A stretch of 64,000 nt of DNA from Anthoceros angustus (taxonomy: Eukaryota; Streptophyta; Anthocerotopsida; Anthocerotales; Anthocerotaceae). Shown here piece by piece: positions 21,522-31,588 of this stretch. Below the pieces are notes generated by a model. The model saw nothing but the letters and a program-made list of their open reading frames with translations, was not told the origin of the DNA and searched no databases. A program made the translations under genes and the position numbers. Numbering within the stretch: position 1 is the stretch's first letter; each line of letters starts with the position of its first letter. Where the stretch lies: contig VJWM01000151.1 of assembly GCA_010909165.1 (NCBI GenBank), positions 434,001-498,000 of the forward strand. Direction: 5' to 3'.

Positions 21522-23378
21522 ATGGCGGAGAACCACAGACAAGACCTTGGGATGGTTTCTGGTGCAATTGAGGATAGCCATGCGCGACACGGTATGGACA
21601 GTTTCCAGCATTCCGGTGTCCATTTTGAGGGAGAGTGCTCTCACTTGGGAGCTGCCTTGCCGGGACAGGTGGAACCGCCGTTGAGATTGGAGACTGACAC
21701 TGCGAGTGTTCCTGTGGTGGAACGGATCTCCCACTATGGCGACCAGAGCTCAGCCCTGCTCGCTGTGGAGGGAGCCGATGCCACAGCAAGTGCTCAGCCT
21801 GTATACAATGAATTCTATCCTATTCCTGACGAAATCGTACAGCTTTTGAGAGGGGACTCCATTGACGTCAACTTCGCGGCCAAGGAAGTGGATGGTGTGG
21901 AATCGTCTACGTCTCAGGAGGTTGCACGGCTTTGCGGAGCTTTTTCCACAGGAATGCCTCAGGCAGCTCAAGGTATGGCTGAGTCTCCGATTGACCGGAC
22001 CACAACGGATCAGCGACTGGGTGTGCTTTTGGGATTGGTAGTTATAGTGTTGCAGCAGATTATTTCCTTGCTTCCCGCAGTGTGGAGTGGGAAAAAACGA
22101 AAGAGGGAGGACGGCGCAGCGCAGCAATTGCTGCTGGAGCTTGATGATGAGACTAGGAGGGTTAGCGATGAAGAGGATGATGAGTATTCCCGGCTGTTGC
22201 CCATCGTATCCATGTACCAGATAAACCTCAACAGTCTACTGCTGGCTGTTGCGAGAGACAGAGAGGATTCGGTGGGCGCCCGGAAAGGTATGGATTGGAT
22301 TCACGACTATCAGATGGGGATGTGCAACGATGAAAAGTGCATCGAGAACTTGAGGATGTCCTCTGGCACCTTCAATTTCATCATGGAGGCGCTAAGGCCA
22401 CATTGCACTAAGCAGATGACGAATTTTAAGAAGCCTATCTGTGTGGAACTGAAGGTGGCTGCATGCATTTACAAGCTGGTAAATGGATCTACCTTGGCAA
22501 AAACTTCGGAGGCATTCAACATTGGGAAGGCTACTGTGTATGATATCATGAGGGAGATTATTCCTGCCATTGTCAAGGTCTTTGGCCAGAAGTTTTTGTG
22601 GCCTTCAGGACAGTACATGCATGAGATTATGGACAACATCCACAGTCGGACAGGATTACCGAACTGCATCGGGTGCATTGGGAGCTCCCACGTTTCCATT
22701 ATGCAGCCGTCCTTGAGCGGACAGGATCGTAAGTGCAGGAAGCAGACTATCAGCTACACAGTCCAAGCTGTATGTGATCACAATTTGAGATTCACAGATG
22801 TGTTTGTAAGTATGCCTGGGTATGGTCACGACAGTAGAGTTTTAAGAAGTTCTGTCCTATGGAAAATGGCTAACAACCATCTACTCTTTGATGACCGACC
22901 GAATACTTTTCCTTCTGGGGTGCTGCTCCATAGCTACTTGTTAGGTGATAACTCTTTTCCCAACTTGCAGTGGTTGATCACACCATTCAAGCACTATGGT
23001 AGAAGGTCTTTGACAGAAGATGAGAAGGACTTCAATAACCGAGTCAATCAGGGTCGGGTTTTGATCGACCAAGCCTTCTTTGTGTTGAAGAGAACATTCC
23101 AGGAGCTTGCACGCCCCAGTCGCCTGGCTGCCGGCTACCTTCCAAAGGTGATCACTGCTTGCATGTGCCTACACAATGTATTGTTGGACTCGAAAGAGTT
23201 AGACGTTGCTGGAGTGGATCAGGATTCTGGCAGGAGTCAGTCTGCACATCATGGTATTGAACAGGCAAGGCCCCATACATTGCATCCGGAGGAGGCAAGT
23301 GGAGACATGTTGCGGGAGGGGCTCCTTCAGTACACCCAGTTTGTTAGGGACATACAGGCAGATGGGCCTCTCCTCTGA
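21522..23378 (+). CDS. Harbinger/PIF-type transposase-derived protein with altered DDE triad
   Basis: A 618-residue intronless frame from ATG 21522 (the frame extends 12 bases upstream only through a GTG). Residues 1-160 are unrecognised. Residues about 163-188 are strongly hydrophobic (LGVLLGLVVIVLQQIISLLP), followed by KKRKRED, a likely nuclear signal, and an acidic patch. An HTH-like region lies at about 305-350 (LAKTSEAFNIGKATVYDIMR). The DDE_4/HARBI1-type nuclease fold covers about 375-530: CIGSSHV where CIDGTHV is usual, PGYGHDSRVL with Asp kept, and VLIDQAFFVLKRTF where the family has Glu. Two of three catalytic positions are therefore changed (D to G, E to D) while the frame is intact. 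That pattern fits a domesticated gene such as Arabidopsis ALP1 better than an active transposase. No terminal inverted repeats were found. Confidence 0.82.
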   Translation: MAENHRQDLGMVSGAIEDSHARHGMDSFQHSGVHFEGECSHLGAALPGQVEPPLRLETDTASVPVVERISHYGDQSSALLAVEGADATASAQPVYNEFYPIPDEIVQLLRGDSIDVNFAAKEVDGVESSTSQEVARLCGAFSTGMPQAAQGMAESPIDRTTTDQRLGVLLGLVVIVLQQIISLLPAVWSGKKRKREDGAAQQLLLELDDETRRVSDEEDDEYSRLLPIVSMYQINLNSLLLAVARDREDSVGARKGMDWIHDYQMGMCNDEKCIENLRMSSGTFNFIMEALRPHCTKQMTNFKKPICVELKVAACIYKLVNGSTLAKTSEAFNIGKATVYDIMREIIPAIVKVFGQKFLWPSGQYMHEIMDNIHSRTGLPNCIGCIGSSHVSIMQPSLSGQDRKCRKQTISYTVQAVCDHNLRFTDVFVSMPGYGHDSRVLRSSVLWKMANNHLLFDDRPNTFPSGVLLHSYLLGDNSFPNLQWLITPFKHYGRRSLTEDEKDFNNRVNQGRVLIDQAFFVLKRTFQELARPSRLAAGYLPKVITACMCLHNVLLDSKELDVAGVDQDSGRSQSAHHGIEQARPHTLHPEEASGDMLREGLLQYTQFVRDIQADGPLL

Positions 23379-23379
23379 A

Positions 23380-24425
23380 GCCGCATACAGTAGCTACTGA
23401 TGTGTGCCGGTAAGGTCTCCAGCACTCATGACCCTGCGGATGATGGCACCGTACCTTGTCGAATCCAGTGCCCGTAGATTCTTGTATTCAGGTACACACC
23501 TTCTCGGTGCTGCATCCCCACTGTGTTTTTTGGATCCGACAGTCTCGATCATTGAAATCAAATCCAGCTTGTAAGACAATTACTAATCAGTTGAATGGAT
23601 GCTCGTTCCGCCTGTGGAAACAGGAAAGGCGTGTACAGTAGATGGGTGAACTGCCTCACATTGACCATTGAGGGACCTACCAAGCGAGGGCTGCAGTGGG
23701 ACCGTCCACGGAGACGCGAGGCCGACGCGGTAGCAACAACGGTAGCAGCTCCAGCAGCATCGCCATGTCAGCCCTAAACCCTTAACCCTGAACCAGCAGC
23801 ATCACCATCTCAACCTTGCTCCCCTTCTGCCTTGTCGGAATGCTGCACCAAAAAGTGCGCATTCGAGACATGCTGCACCAAAATTGCGAACTCTTCTTCG
23901 TCATTGTCCGTTACTGGCAAAGCAGGTTCAAGGTCAGTCGCCTTAGGGAAAACAGCAACACAGCCGCCCATGGAGACATCCTGGCGCAGGAAAAGCATTA
24001 GAAATTGTGTGTCAGCATCTGACAACTATGTAGGAACTGTAACCTAAACCGCCAACAACTGGACCTCCTCCTCCACCGACTTGCGGGCACATGTCATACG
24101 CATCGAGCCATGTCCCACGCATCGAACCATGTCCTGCGGCAAAGCGAAGAAAAAGACGGCTTCCCTCACCTCAGTCCCCAATCAGCAGCAGCTTTAAAAG
24201 ACAGTCACTGCACAGAGCCAGGACGGCGTAAGCACAAAATGGGCAAAAACATGGCACAGGTCCGACCAGCGCATGCCCTCCCTCTCATGGCAGCGATCCT
24301 AGGTTGCTTTCCAAGGTCGCTCTCCAAGCAATGAAGGGACCGTCCAGTTTGGTTTGAACCTTGGAGATTCGAGTCAACACGGGAGGTAAAAGGAGAGTGC
24401 ATTTGGTCTGAACGTTTCGGGCATT
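23380..24425. other. No gene recognised
   Basis: Spacer between the Harbinger-like gene and the tRNA. A repeated word ACATGCTGCACCAAAA / TGCTGCACCAAAAAG occurs near 23.84-23.88 kb. Frames are short and show no family features. Confidence 0.35.
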
Positions 24426-24506
24426 CGTGGTCGGCAGGATTCGAACCTGCGCGGGCGAACCCACATGATTTCTAGTCATGCCCGATAACCACTCCGGCAC
24501 GACCAC
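24426..24506 (-). tRNA. tRNA-Ser(AGA)
   Basis: On the minus strand the molecule starts GTGGTCG, paired over 7 bp with CGACCAC before the discriminator G. A-box TGCCGGAGTGG and D-loop lie at the 5' side. The anticodon loop CTAGAAA (anticodon AGA) is closed by the stem CATGA/TCATG. The long variable arm GTGGG-TTCG-CCCGC is characteristic of serine tRNA. The T arm GCAGG-TTCGAAT-CCTGC contains the B-box GGTTCGAATCC. CCA is not encoded and there is no intron. A nuclear, cytosolic tRNA reading UCU (and UCC after inosine modification). All stems pair, so it is probably functional. Confidence 0.95.
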
Positions 24507-24509
24507 AAG

Positions 24510-25150
24510 TTGCGTTATCCAGTGTGACATTATTAAATATAAAGTTATTTATTTTATTATTTATTTTATTTATTTTATTATTAAAAGTTTATAATAGCCC
24601 CATTTTCTTTCTCCGTATCTAATCCCGCCAATCCCTTTCCAGGTGCTTTTACACACCCTACATACATATATGGACAATATGTGTGCTCCGCCAGGTTGCT
24701 GGCATGTGGCCTGCAGCTCGTCTTCCAACGAAAACCACCTGCTGAATTGCAGGTGAAAACCCTCGATGCACATATGTACAGTAATTACATATGTATAATT
24801 ACATTTCATATTGTATAATTATATGTATAATTACATTTCAGGACTGACAAGACTGTACAGCCTGCTTCGGGATGTGTTTGTACTTCATGGTACTGCCACA
24901 GGTCTACGAACTGGCCGCCACTGCAAAACGAATGCGCGCGGGTCCCGAGGTGGTGGGACCTACCATCCTGGATCCCATGCTACATGTTGCCATGCTATGC
25001 AATATGCCCTCGTTCCCAACCGTGCGATCCAGGTTCCCCACATGCTCCGGAAGCAGGAATATATATTTTTGAGAAAAGCACAGGAGCAAATTGCACATCA
25101 TGGGTGACGCGCATACCCACCAGCTAAGCCTTGCACCACCCCCACCATCA
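24510..25150. other. AT-rich tract and diverged copy of the GulLO 3'-flank repeat
   Basis: 24.54-24.59 kb is a TTTATTTTA low-complexity tract. 24.60-24.92 kb holds a diverged, permuted copy of the sequence at 26.43-26.77 kb: CTGCAGCTCGTCTTCCA and then CATTTCAGGACTGACAAGAC, in the opposite order. The minus strand of both encodes similar short peptides (EDELQA followed by an HILS/HTYS-like segment), possibly a relic exon of an unknown gene. Confidence 0.45.
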
Positions 25151-25156
25151 CCCAGG

Positions 25157-25500
25157 TCCTGAAAACTGCGGAGTGAAGACCAAATACACAACATTGGCTT
25201 TTAAGTGATGAAGAGCATAGCTTGTGAGCATGCCTTCCAAGTTCCAAGCACAAGGCGCTTCGAATCTTGGTAGACTATGTACATAGTAGGCTGGAAACCC
25301 AAGAAAGTCTTGACGTCCCGAGGAAGCGTTCAGGACTGTCAGATTGCTGTCCATGACTGCAGTCAACACGTCGATCCATAAACGAAGACTGTGAGCTCAA
25401 GTGCACGTCATTCGGTGGAGCCACTAACAAAGGGCGGCTTCAGAAGCCTTACACATGCCGGTCTTTCATCCCCACGTCACACTTTCACAAAAAAGGACTG
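25157..25500. repeat. 344-bp tandem duplication, copy A
   Basis: Begins TCCTGAAAACTGCGGAGTGA and ends just before the same words at 25501. No coding content recognised. Copies differ by substitutions and small indels. Confidence 0.92.
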
Positions 25501-25836
25501 TCCTGAAAACTGCGGAGTGAAGACCAACTACACAACACTGGCTCTCAAGTGATGAAGAGCAGGCCTTCCAAGTTCCAAGCACAAGGCGCTTCGAATCTTA
25601 GTAGACTATGTACATAGTAGGCTGGAAACCCAAGCAAGTTTTGACGTCACGAGGAAGCGTTCAGGACTGTCAGACTGCTGTCCATGACTACAGTCAACAC
25701 GTCGATCCATAAACGAAGACTGCGAGCTCAGGTGCACGTCATTCGCTGGAGCCATTAGCCACTAGCAAAGGGCGGCTTCAGAAGCTTTACACATGTCGGT
25801 CTTTCACCCCACGTTACACTTTCACAAAAAGGACTG
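25501..25836. repeat. 344-bp tandem duplication, copy B
   Basis: Second copy, joined directly to the first. Its right end contains short runs of AAAAAGGACTGTC that are repeated again to about 25870. Confidence 0.92.
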
Positions 25837-25839
25837 TCG

Positions 25840-26349
25840 TAAAAGGACTGTCACAAAAAGGAAAAGGCCTGCTACAAAGGACATAGCCGTGAAGATCCCC
25901 ATGAACCCCATTTCCTCAAGGCTAAAAGGAAAGGGATCAGTATAGTTAATGCGAAAAGGAAAAATTGAGCTGCAAGGGGTAGAATTCCAGTTTCCTGTTC
26001 GTCGTAATGGCCCTGATCAAATTGGCTCCTATGAGGAGCTGCTCATTGCCGGGCTTCAAGGCTGAACACCACAGAATTCCGTCAATCAACATCTACCTTT
26101 TAGAGGCAAGTTTGCAGCTTCCAAGAGCTCTGCAAATTGGAACGCCGTCTGCAAATTGCCCCAGACTGACCATTCCTCGCGTTTTACAGCAGTTGCAATA
26201 CCTGTATTTGTCAGAATATTTCCTCAGCTGTGGATTTCATGCAGCGGCGGCCGTGCGTTGATGACATTGAAGCGTGAGTTGTTCCAGATGCTTCAGTTAC
26301 AGACCGAGACATCCCTGGGCCTGGAGTTTACAGATGTTCAACTTTTAAC
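25840..26349. other. No gene recognised
   Basis: Spacer before the GulLO tandem duplication. An 84-codon plus-strand frame at 26007-26261 has no recognisable features. Confidence 0.35.
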
Positions 26350-28240
26350 ATGAAAACAAAAAGGTAACATACGCTCAACAACTCGTGTACGAGCTTGTTG
26401 TGGCATGAAGTGCTAGCCGTGCGAGGACATTTCAGGACTGACAAGACTGTACATCAAATGATGCATCAGCCTGCTTCGATATGTGTACTCTCACAGGATA
26501 GCAGGTACCTACAAAACAGTGCGTCCATGCTCTGGTGGATTGATCCCAGATGACGCTTTCTTCTAAGGCTGAAGGGATGAACTTGTTACCTTGCTTCTGC
26601 TTCACCAAGACCCTTCTCTTTTCAGGTACTTTACCATCTCGTAGACATATGTATGGGGAGTATGTGTGCACCTCTGGTGCCTGCAGTTCGTCTTCCAGTG
26701 CAAGGATGGCTGTGTTGAGTTGCAGATTTGCTTGCAGGAGGTAGGGTTTTGGAAGTAATTGGTACACGCGTGTAGTGAGCGCTCTGGGTTGCTCTCCAAA
26801 GCTTCACATTTCACAATTCGTCCTTGAGAGTAGCAGCAGTCTCCGAGGCTTCGAACCTGCAGACCCGGGCTTCAGGAAACACCAATCCCGGACGACAGAA
26901 ATACCCGGCGCTGGGCTTGCAATGCTCATCAGTCTGGCAGATGCACAAGCCGTCCAGCCCACAGAGCGGCCTGAGCTGGTTGAGCTCAGTCCCGCCCAGA
27001 CCCAGCACGGCATCGGACCAGGGGCTGGAGAAGACGCCCTCAGGATCCAGCCGCTTCTTCACCTCCACAAACCGCGTCACCGATCCCCAAGCTTCTCCTT
27101 CACCCCGAGGAAGGAGACGTGCCGGTTGGACTTCCCCAGTGCGGCATCCCGCGGTACTTCAACATCCCCAGCTGCTCGATCTCATCGTACACATCCTGGT
27201 CCAGCCTGGGCTCCTCCGCCTGCGCCGGCGCGGTGCGGAAGTAGAGCGCATTCACATCCACCACATCCCACGCCTCCCCGAGCAGCGCCCGCGAGGGGCC
27301 CTGGACGAACCGGAACCACAGCCCGTACGCGAACGCCAGCCCGCAGAGGCTGTCAGGCCGCCTGTCCGCAGAGCCGCGATGTCCCGGACATAGTCCCCGA
27401 TTCTAGAGGCGTTCAGGGTGAAGGAGGTCTCGTGCCAGTGCATCCTGGGCTCCTCGAACAGGCAGTAGGTCCCGTCCCCGGGCTCCCGGGCGGTGCAGGC
27501 CTGGGTGGACTGGATCCGGTGGCTCAGACCCACCAGCGGGCGCCTCCGGATCCGCGTTCCAGCTCGCGGAGATGAGGAATGGGGCCAGATCGCAGAGCTC
27601 GCTCCGGTCCTGGGTCGCCTCCGCCGCCTCCTGCACCTCCCGCGCGCCCACCACGGGCTCGGGCCGCAGCGGGAGGAGCGCGGCCATGGCGTAGGAGTCG
27701 TCTCCTGGCACGGAGGCTGCCACCCGGCTGCTGTGCTGGAAGATGGCCTGGCGCTGCGACGGGAACCAGAAGATCTCCCCGAATTCGCTCTTCTGGGAGT
27801 GGGAGAGGACGCGGTCCGGGAGGTCGGAGTCCGAGGCCTTCTCGAAGCTGACCTTCCGCTTGAAGATGGCGTCCGCCCGGACTGTGACCTGGGAGATGGC
27901 CCCCAGCACGCCCAGCGAGAGCCTGGCCGCGGCCAGCAGCTCCTCGTCCGACCCCGGCCCAATCTCCAGCACCTTCGCGTGCCCTTCCGCGGCCGAGGCC
28001 GGCACCACCAGGCGGAGGGACACGACGCGGTCGTGGAGCGGGGCCGATTCCGACCACAGCGAGGATCCGTGGGCTCCCGTGGAGATGAGACCCACCACCG
28101 AGAGGAAGGACCAGACGGGCACGCTCGGGAGCCAGCCCCTCCTCCGCCAGGGCCTCCAGGAGGTCGTGGAGCTTGGCTCCCGCTCCACTGTCGCGGTCCG
28201 CGCGTCTTTGTCGATCACGATTGTTGCGTCGTAGCGCTCG
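26350..28240. repeat. 1.9 kb tandem duplication with GulLO, copy A
   Basis: Unit beginning ATGAAAACAAAAAGGTAACA, containing about 460 bases of GulLO 3' flank and the 3' four-fifths of a minus-strand GulLO gene. It ends at 28240, where GulLO sequence is abruptly followed by the unit's own left end. Confidence 0.93.
26811..28240 (-). pseudogene. 5'-truncated GulLO copy
   Basis: Minus-strand copy of L-gulonolactone oxidase that starts inside the FAD-binding domain (at the ERYDATIV segment) because the duplication junction at 28240 removes the signal peptide and roughly the first 110 residues. The remainder, through the Cys-rich tail and stop at 26811, is recognisable but broken by several one-base losses compared with copy B (for example CCCG to CCG in the HWGK region, and GGGGCCGCC to GGGCGCC near 27540). 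No promoter or start codon can be assigned. Non-functional as written. Confidence 0.88.
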
Positions 28241-30133
28241 ATGAAAACAAAAGGTAACATACGCTCAACAACTCGTGTACGAGCTTGTTGTGGCATGAAG
28301 TGCTAGCCGTGCGAGGACATTTCAGGACTGACAAGACTGTACATCAAATGATGCATCAGCCTGCTTCGATATGTGTACTCTCACAGGATAGCAGGTACCT
28401 ACAAAACAGTGCGTCCATGCTCTGGTGGATTGATCCCAGATGACGCTTTCTTCTAAGGCTGAAGGATGAACTTGTTACCTTGCTTCTGCTTCACCAAGAC
28501 CCTTCTCTTTTCAGGTACTTTACCATCTCGTAGACATATGTATGGGAGTATGTGTGCACCTCTGGTGCCTGCAGTTCGTCTTCCAGTGCAAGGATGGCTG
28601 TGTTGAGTTGCAGATTTGCTTGCAGGAGGTAGGGTTTTGGAAGTAATTGGTACACGCGTGTAGTGAGCGCTCTGGGTTGCTCTCCAAAGCTTCACATTCA
28701 CAATTCGTCCTTGAGAGTAGCAGCAGTCTCCGAGGCTTCGAACCTGCAGACCCAGGCTTCAGGAAACACCAATCCCGGACGACAGAAATACCCGGCGCTG
28801 GGCTTGCAATGCTCATCAGTCTGGCAGATGCACAAGCCGTCCAGCCCACAGAGCGGCCTGAGCTGGTTGAGCTCAGTCCCGCCCAGACCCAGCACGGCAT
28901 CGGACCAGGGGCTGGAGAAGACGCCCTCAGGATCCAGCCGCTTCTTCACCTCCACAAACCGCGTCACCCGATCCCCAAGCTTCTCCTTCACCCCGAGGAA
29001 GGAGACGTGCCGGTTGGACTTCCCCCAGTGCGGCATCCCGCGGTACTTCAACATCCCCAGCTGCTCGATCTCATCGTACACATCCTGGTCCAGCCTGGGC
29101 TCCTCCGCCTGCGCCGGCGCGGTGCGGAAGTAGAGCGCATTCACATCCACCACATCCCACGCCTCCCCGAGCAGCGCCCGCGAGGGGCCCGGGACGAACC
29201 GGAACCACAGCCCGTACGCGAACGCCAGCCCGCAGAGGCTGTCAGGCCGCCTGTCCCGCAGAGCCGCGATGTCCCGGACATAGTCCCCGATTCTAGAGGC
29301 GTTCAGGGTGAAGGAGGTCTCGTGCCAGTGCATCCTGGGCTCCTCGAACAGGCAGTAGGTCCCGTCCCCGGGCTCCCGGGCGGTGCAGGCCTGGGTGGAC
29401 TGGATCCGGTGGCTCAGACCCACCAGCGGGGCCGCCTCCGGATCCGCGTTCCAGCTCGCGGAGATGAGGAATGGGGCCAGATCGCAGAGCTCGCTCCGGT
29501 CCCGGGTCGCCTCCGCCGCCTCCTGCACCTCCCGCGCGCCCACCACGGGCTCGGGCCGCAGCGGGAGGAGCGCGGCCATGGCGTAGGAGTCGTCTCCTGG
29601 CACGGAGGCTGCCACCCGGCTGCTGTGCTGGAAGATGGCCTGGCGCTGCGACGGGAACCAGAAGATCTCCCGAATTCGCTCTTCTGGGAGTGGAGAGGAC
29701 GCGGTCCGGGAGGTCGGAGTCCGAGGCCTTCTCGAAGCTGACCTTCCGCTTGAAGATGGCGTCCGCCCGGACTGTGACCTGGGAGATGGCCCCCAGCACG
29801 CCCAGCGAGAGCCTGGCCGCGGCCAGCAGCTCCTCGTCCGACCCCGGCCCAATCTCCAGCACCTTCGCGTGCCCTTCCGCGGCCGAGGCCGGCACCACCA
29901 GGCGGAGGGACACGACGCGGTCGTGGAGCGGGGCCGATTCCGACCACAGCGAGGATCCGTGGGCTCCCGTGGAGATGAGACCCACCACCGAGAGGAAGGA
30001 CCAGACGGGCACGCTCGGGAGAGCCAGCCCCTCCTCCGCCAGGGCCTCCAGGAGGTCGTGGAGCTTGGCTCCCGCTCCCACTGTCGCGGTCCGCGCGTCT
30101 TTGTCGATCACGATTGTTGCGTCGTAGCGCTCG
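28241..30133. repeat. 1.9 kb tandem duplication with GulLO, copy B
   Basis: Second copy, nearly identical to copy A apart from scattered one-base differences, mostly in C or G runs. GulLO sequence continues past 30133 into the true 5' end of the gene. Confidence 0.93.
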
Positions 30134-30456
30134 GTGGAGATGACGGTGCCCGTGCTGCTCCCGGGGCAGGCGAGCTTGGGGGTGGAGTGCGGGAACCCGC
30201 GGGTGACCTTCACCTTGCGGTTGTGGCGGACTGCCTCGGCCACCGCCTGCACCAGCTCTTGTTCCGTTGTTGGGTGTACCACGTTGGCAAATGCGCATTC
30301 CTGCCGGTCTCCCCACACCGAGAGGTGGGACGAGATGGTGCAGGTCCTGTCATGGTCCTGGCAGTGGATGCCTTGAGCCCTCACCCTCTCCCCCCGCCGC
30401 AGCAGCAGCAGCAGGAGGAAGAGCAGCAGGATGCTCCAAACTCCACTGGCGGCCAT
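28698..30456 (-). pseudogene. Full-length GulLO gene with a frameshift (GulLO2)
   Basis: Starts at ATG 30456 with a signal peptide (SILLLFLLLLLL then RVRA before QGIHC), then VWGDRQECAFANVV, RGFPHSTPKL, the PCMH domain with VGAGAKLHDLLEALAEEG, the ALO domain with MPHWGKSNRHVSFLG, and the Cys-rich tail ending at 28698. About 586 codons, colinear with GulLO1 and roughly 75-80% similar by eye. The frame breaks at about 29.67-29.69 kb, where two single bases are missing relative to the tandem copy at 27.8 kb (CCCCG to CCCG and GTGGGAG to GTGGAG). Both are homopolymer losses, so the gene may be intact in the organism. The predicted product would be a secreted FAD-dependent aldonolactone oxidase. 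Confidence 0.85.
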
Positions 30457-31588
30457 GGCTGCTTGGCTGGGTGGCTGGAAGGATGGCTCTCCTCCCTGCA
30501 GCCTGCTACCTGCTCCTCTTCAGCTGGGCGGAAAGGATCGTGACGCCTCGCTGAGATAACGTAGCTCTCACATGGCCGGCATCTTGTCTGATGCATCCTT
30601 CTTTCCAGGGACGTGTGGCCCGTGATCCGTTGTTTAATCACGGAAATTCTTCTGGGCATCCGGGAAGGTGCTGTCCTAGAGGTACTAAGGGTGCTTGACT
30701 GGCTGGTGTGGAAGACTTGGGCTAATCAGAGACATGGGGCTGATCGCCTCTTCTACGGACACGGTCAGGCCACCTGGTACCAATCAGGTCTCGCCTGTTG
30801 ATCGACATACGTATAAGGGCCTCCTTTGTCCTTGGTGCCACCTGGGCAGTGAAGACTTACGGGGAATCCCGGAAGAGAAGGCTAAGTCGCCATGCTTTAC
30901 AGCGTGAACTGTTACAGAGAACGTTCTACAAGGCCTCTTGTTTTTTCTTTTGGAAGACGACACAAACGGAGGATCGGGATCTGACGTCATATTGTATTCA
31001 GAGGAGGAAGCGATTAGTTGTCCTCTCAAGACTGCTCCTCCTGCTGATAGAGTTCAACATTCATGTCAAGGCAGCTTCAGGCTTTGAAATGATCGCTCCA
31101 GGCAGTAGCTGCCTTGTCTCCACCTGTATTGAGCCATAGACAAGTGGCACCTTCTGTGAAACATGGCCCACAACAGTCTCCTAAAAATCAGAGGCACCGG
31201 CCATCTCCCAGACTCACACTACTCAGAACAGCCAGTTTCAGTTCCGCCTGAAGTTATCACATGGTGCGCCTGGAGGATCTTGAGCACCTGAAATACCGGT
31301 GTGAACAATTCCGTCCACGTTATTAGAGGCATCTGGATGCTTTTGGAGCAGCAAAATGGTGGGAGCGGATGGCAATAGACCTCCAGGTCCCTGCCAATGG
31401 CTGATGAGACTTCTTCGCTGTGCGCAGGCGCCAGAGGAGCCAGTATGTGCCCATACACGCAGGTGGCGACCGCTGGTCGCCGCCCACCCGAGTTAGGGTT
31501 TTGTATCTGACGTGTTTTCGTCCTGTGCCGGGTATGTGGCCGGTTGAAGGCAGATACGTGTGTGCGACGAAGAGGTGAGAGCAAAGCG
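30457..31588. other. Spacer between GulLO2 and PPR1
   Basis: Contains the GulLO2 upstream region and the PPR1 3' flank. A perfect TGACGTCA lies at 30982-30989, about 530 bases before the GulLO2 start. No gene recognised. Large pieces of this spacer recur in the mosaic at 36.83-38.93 kb. Confidence 0.6.
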
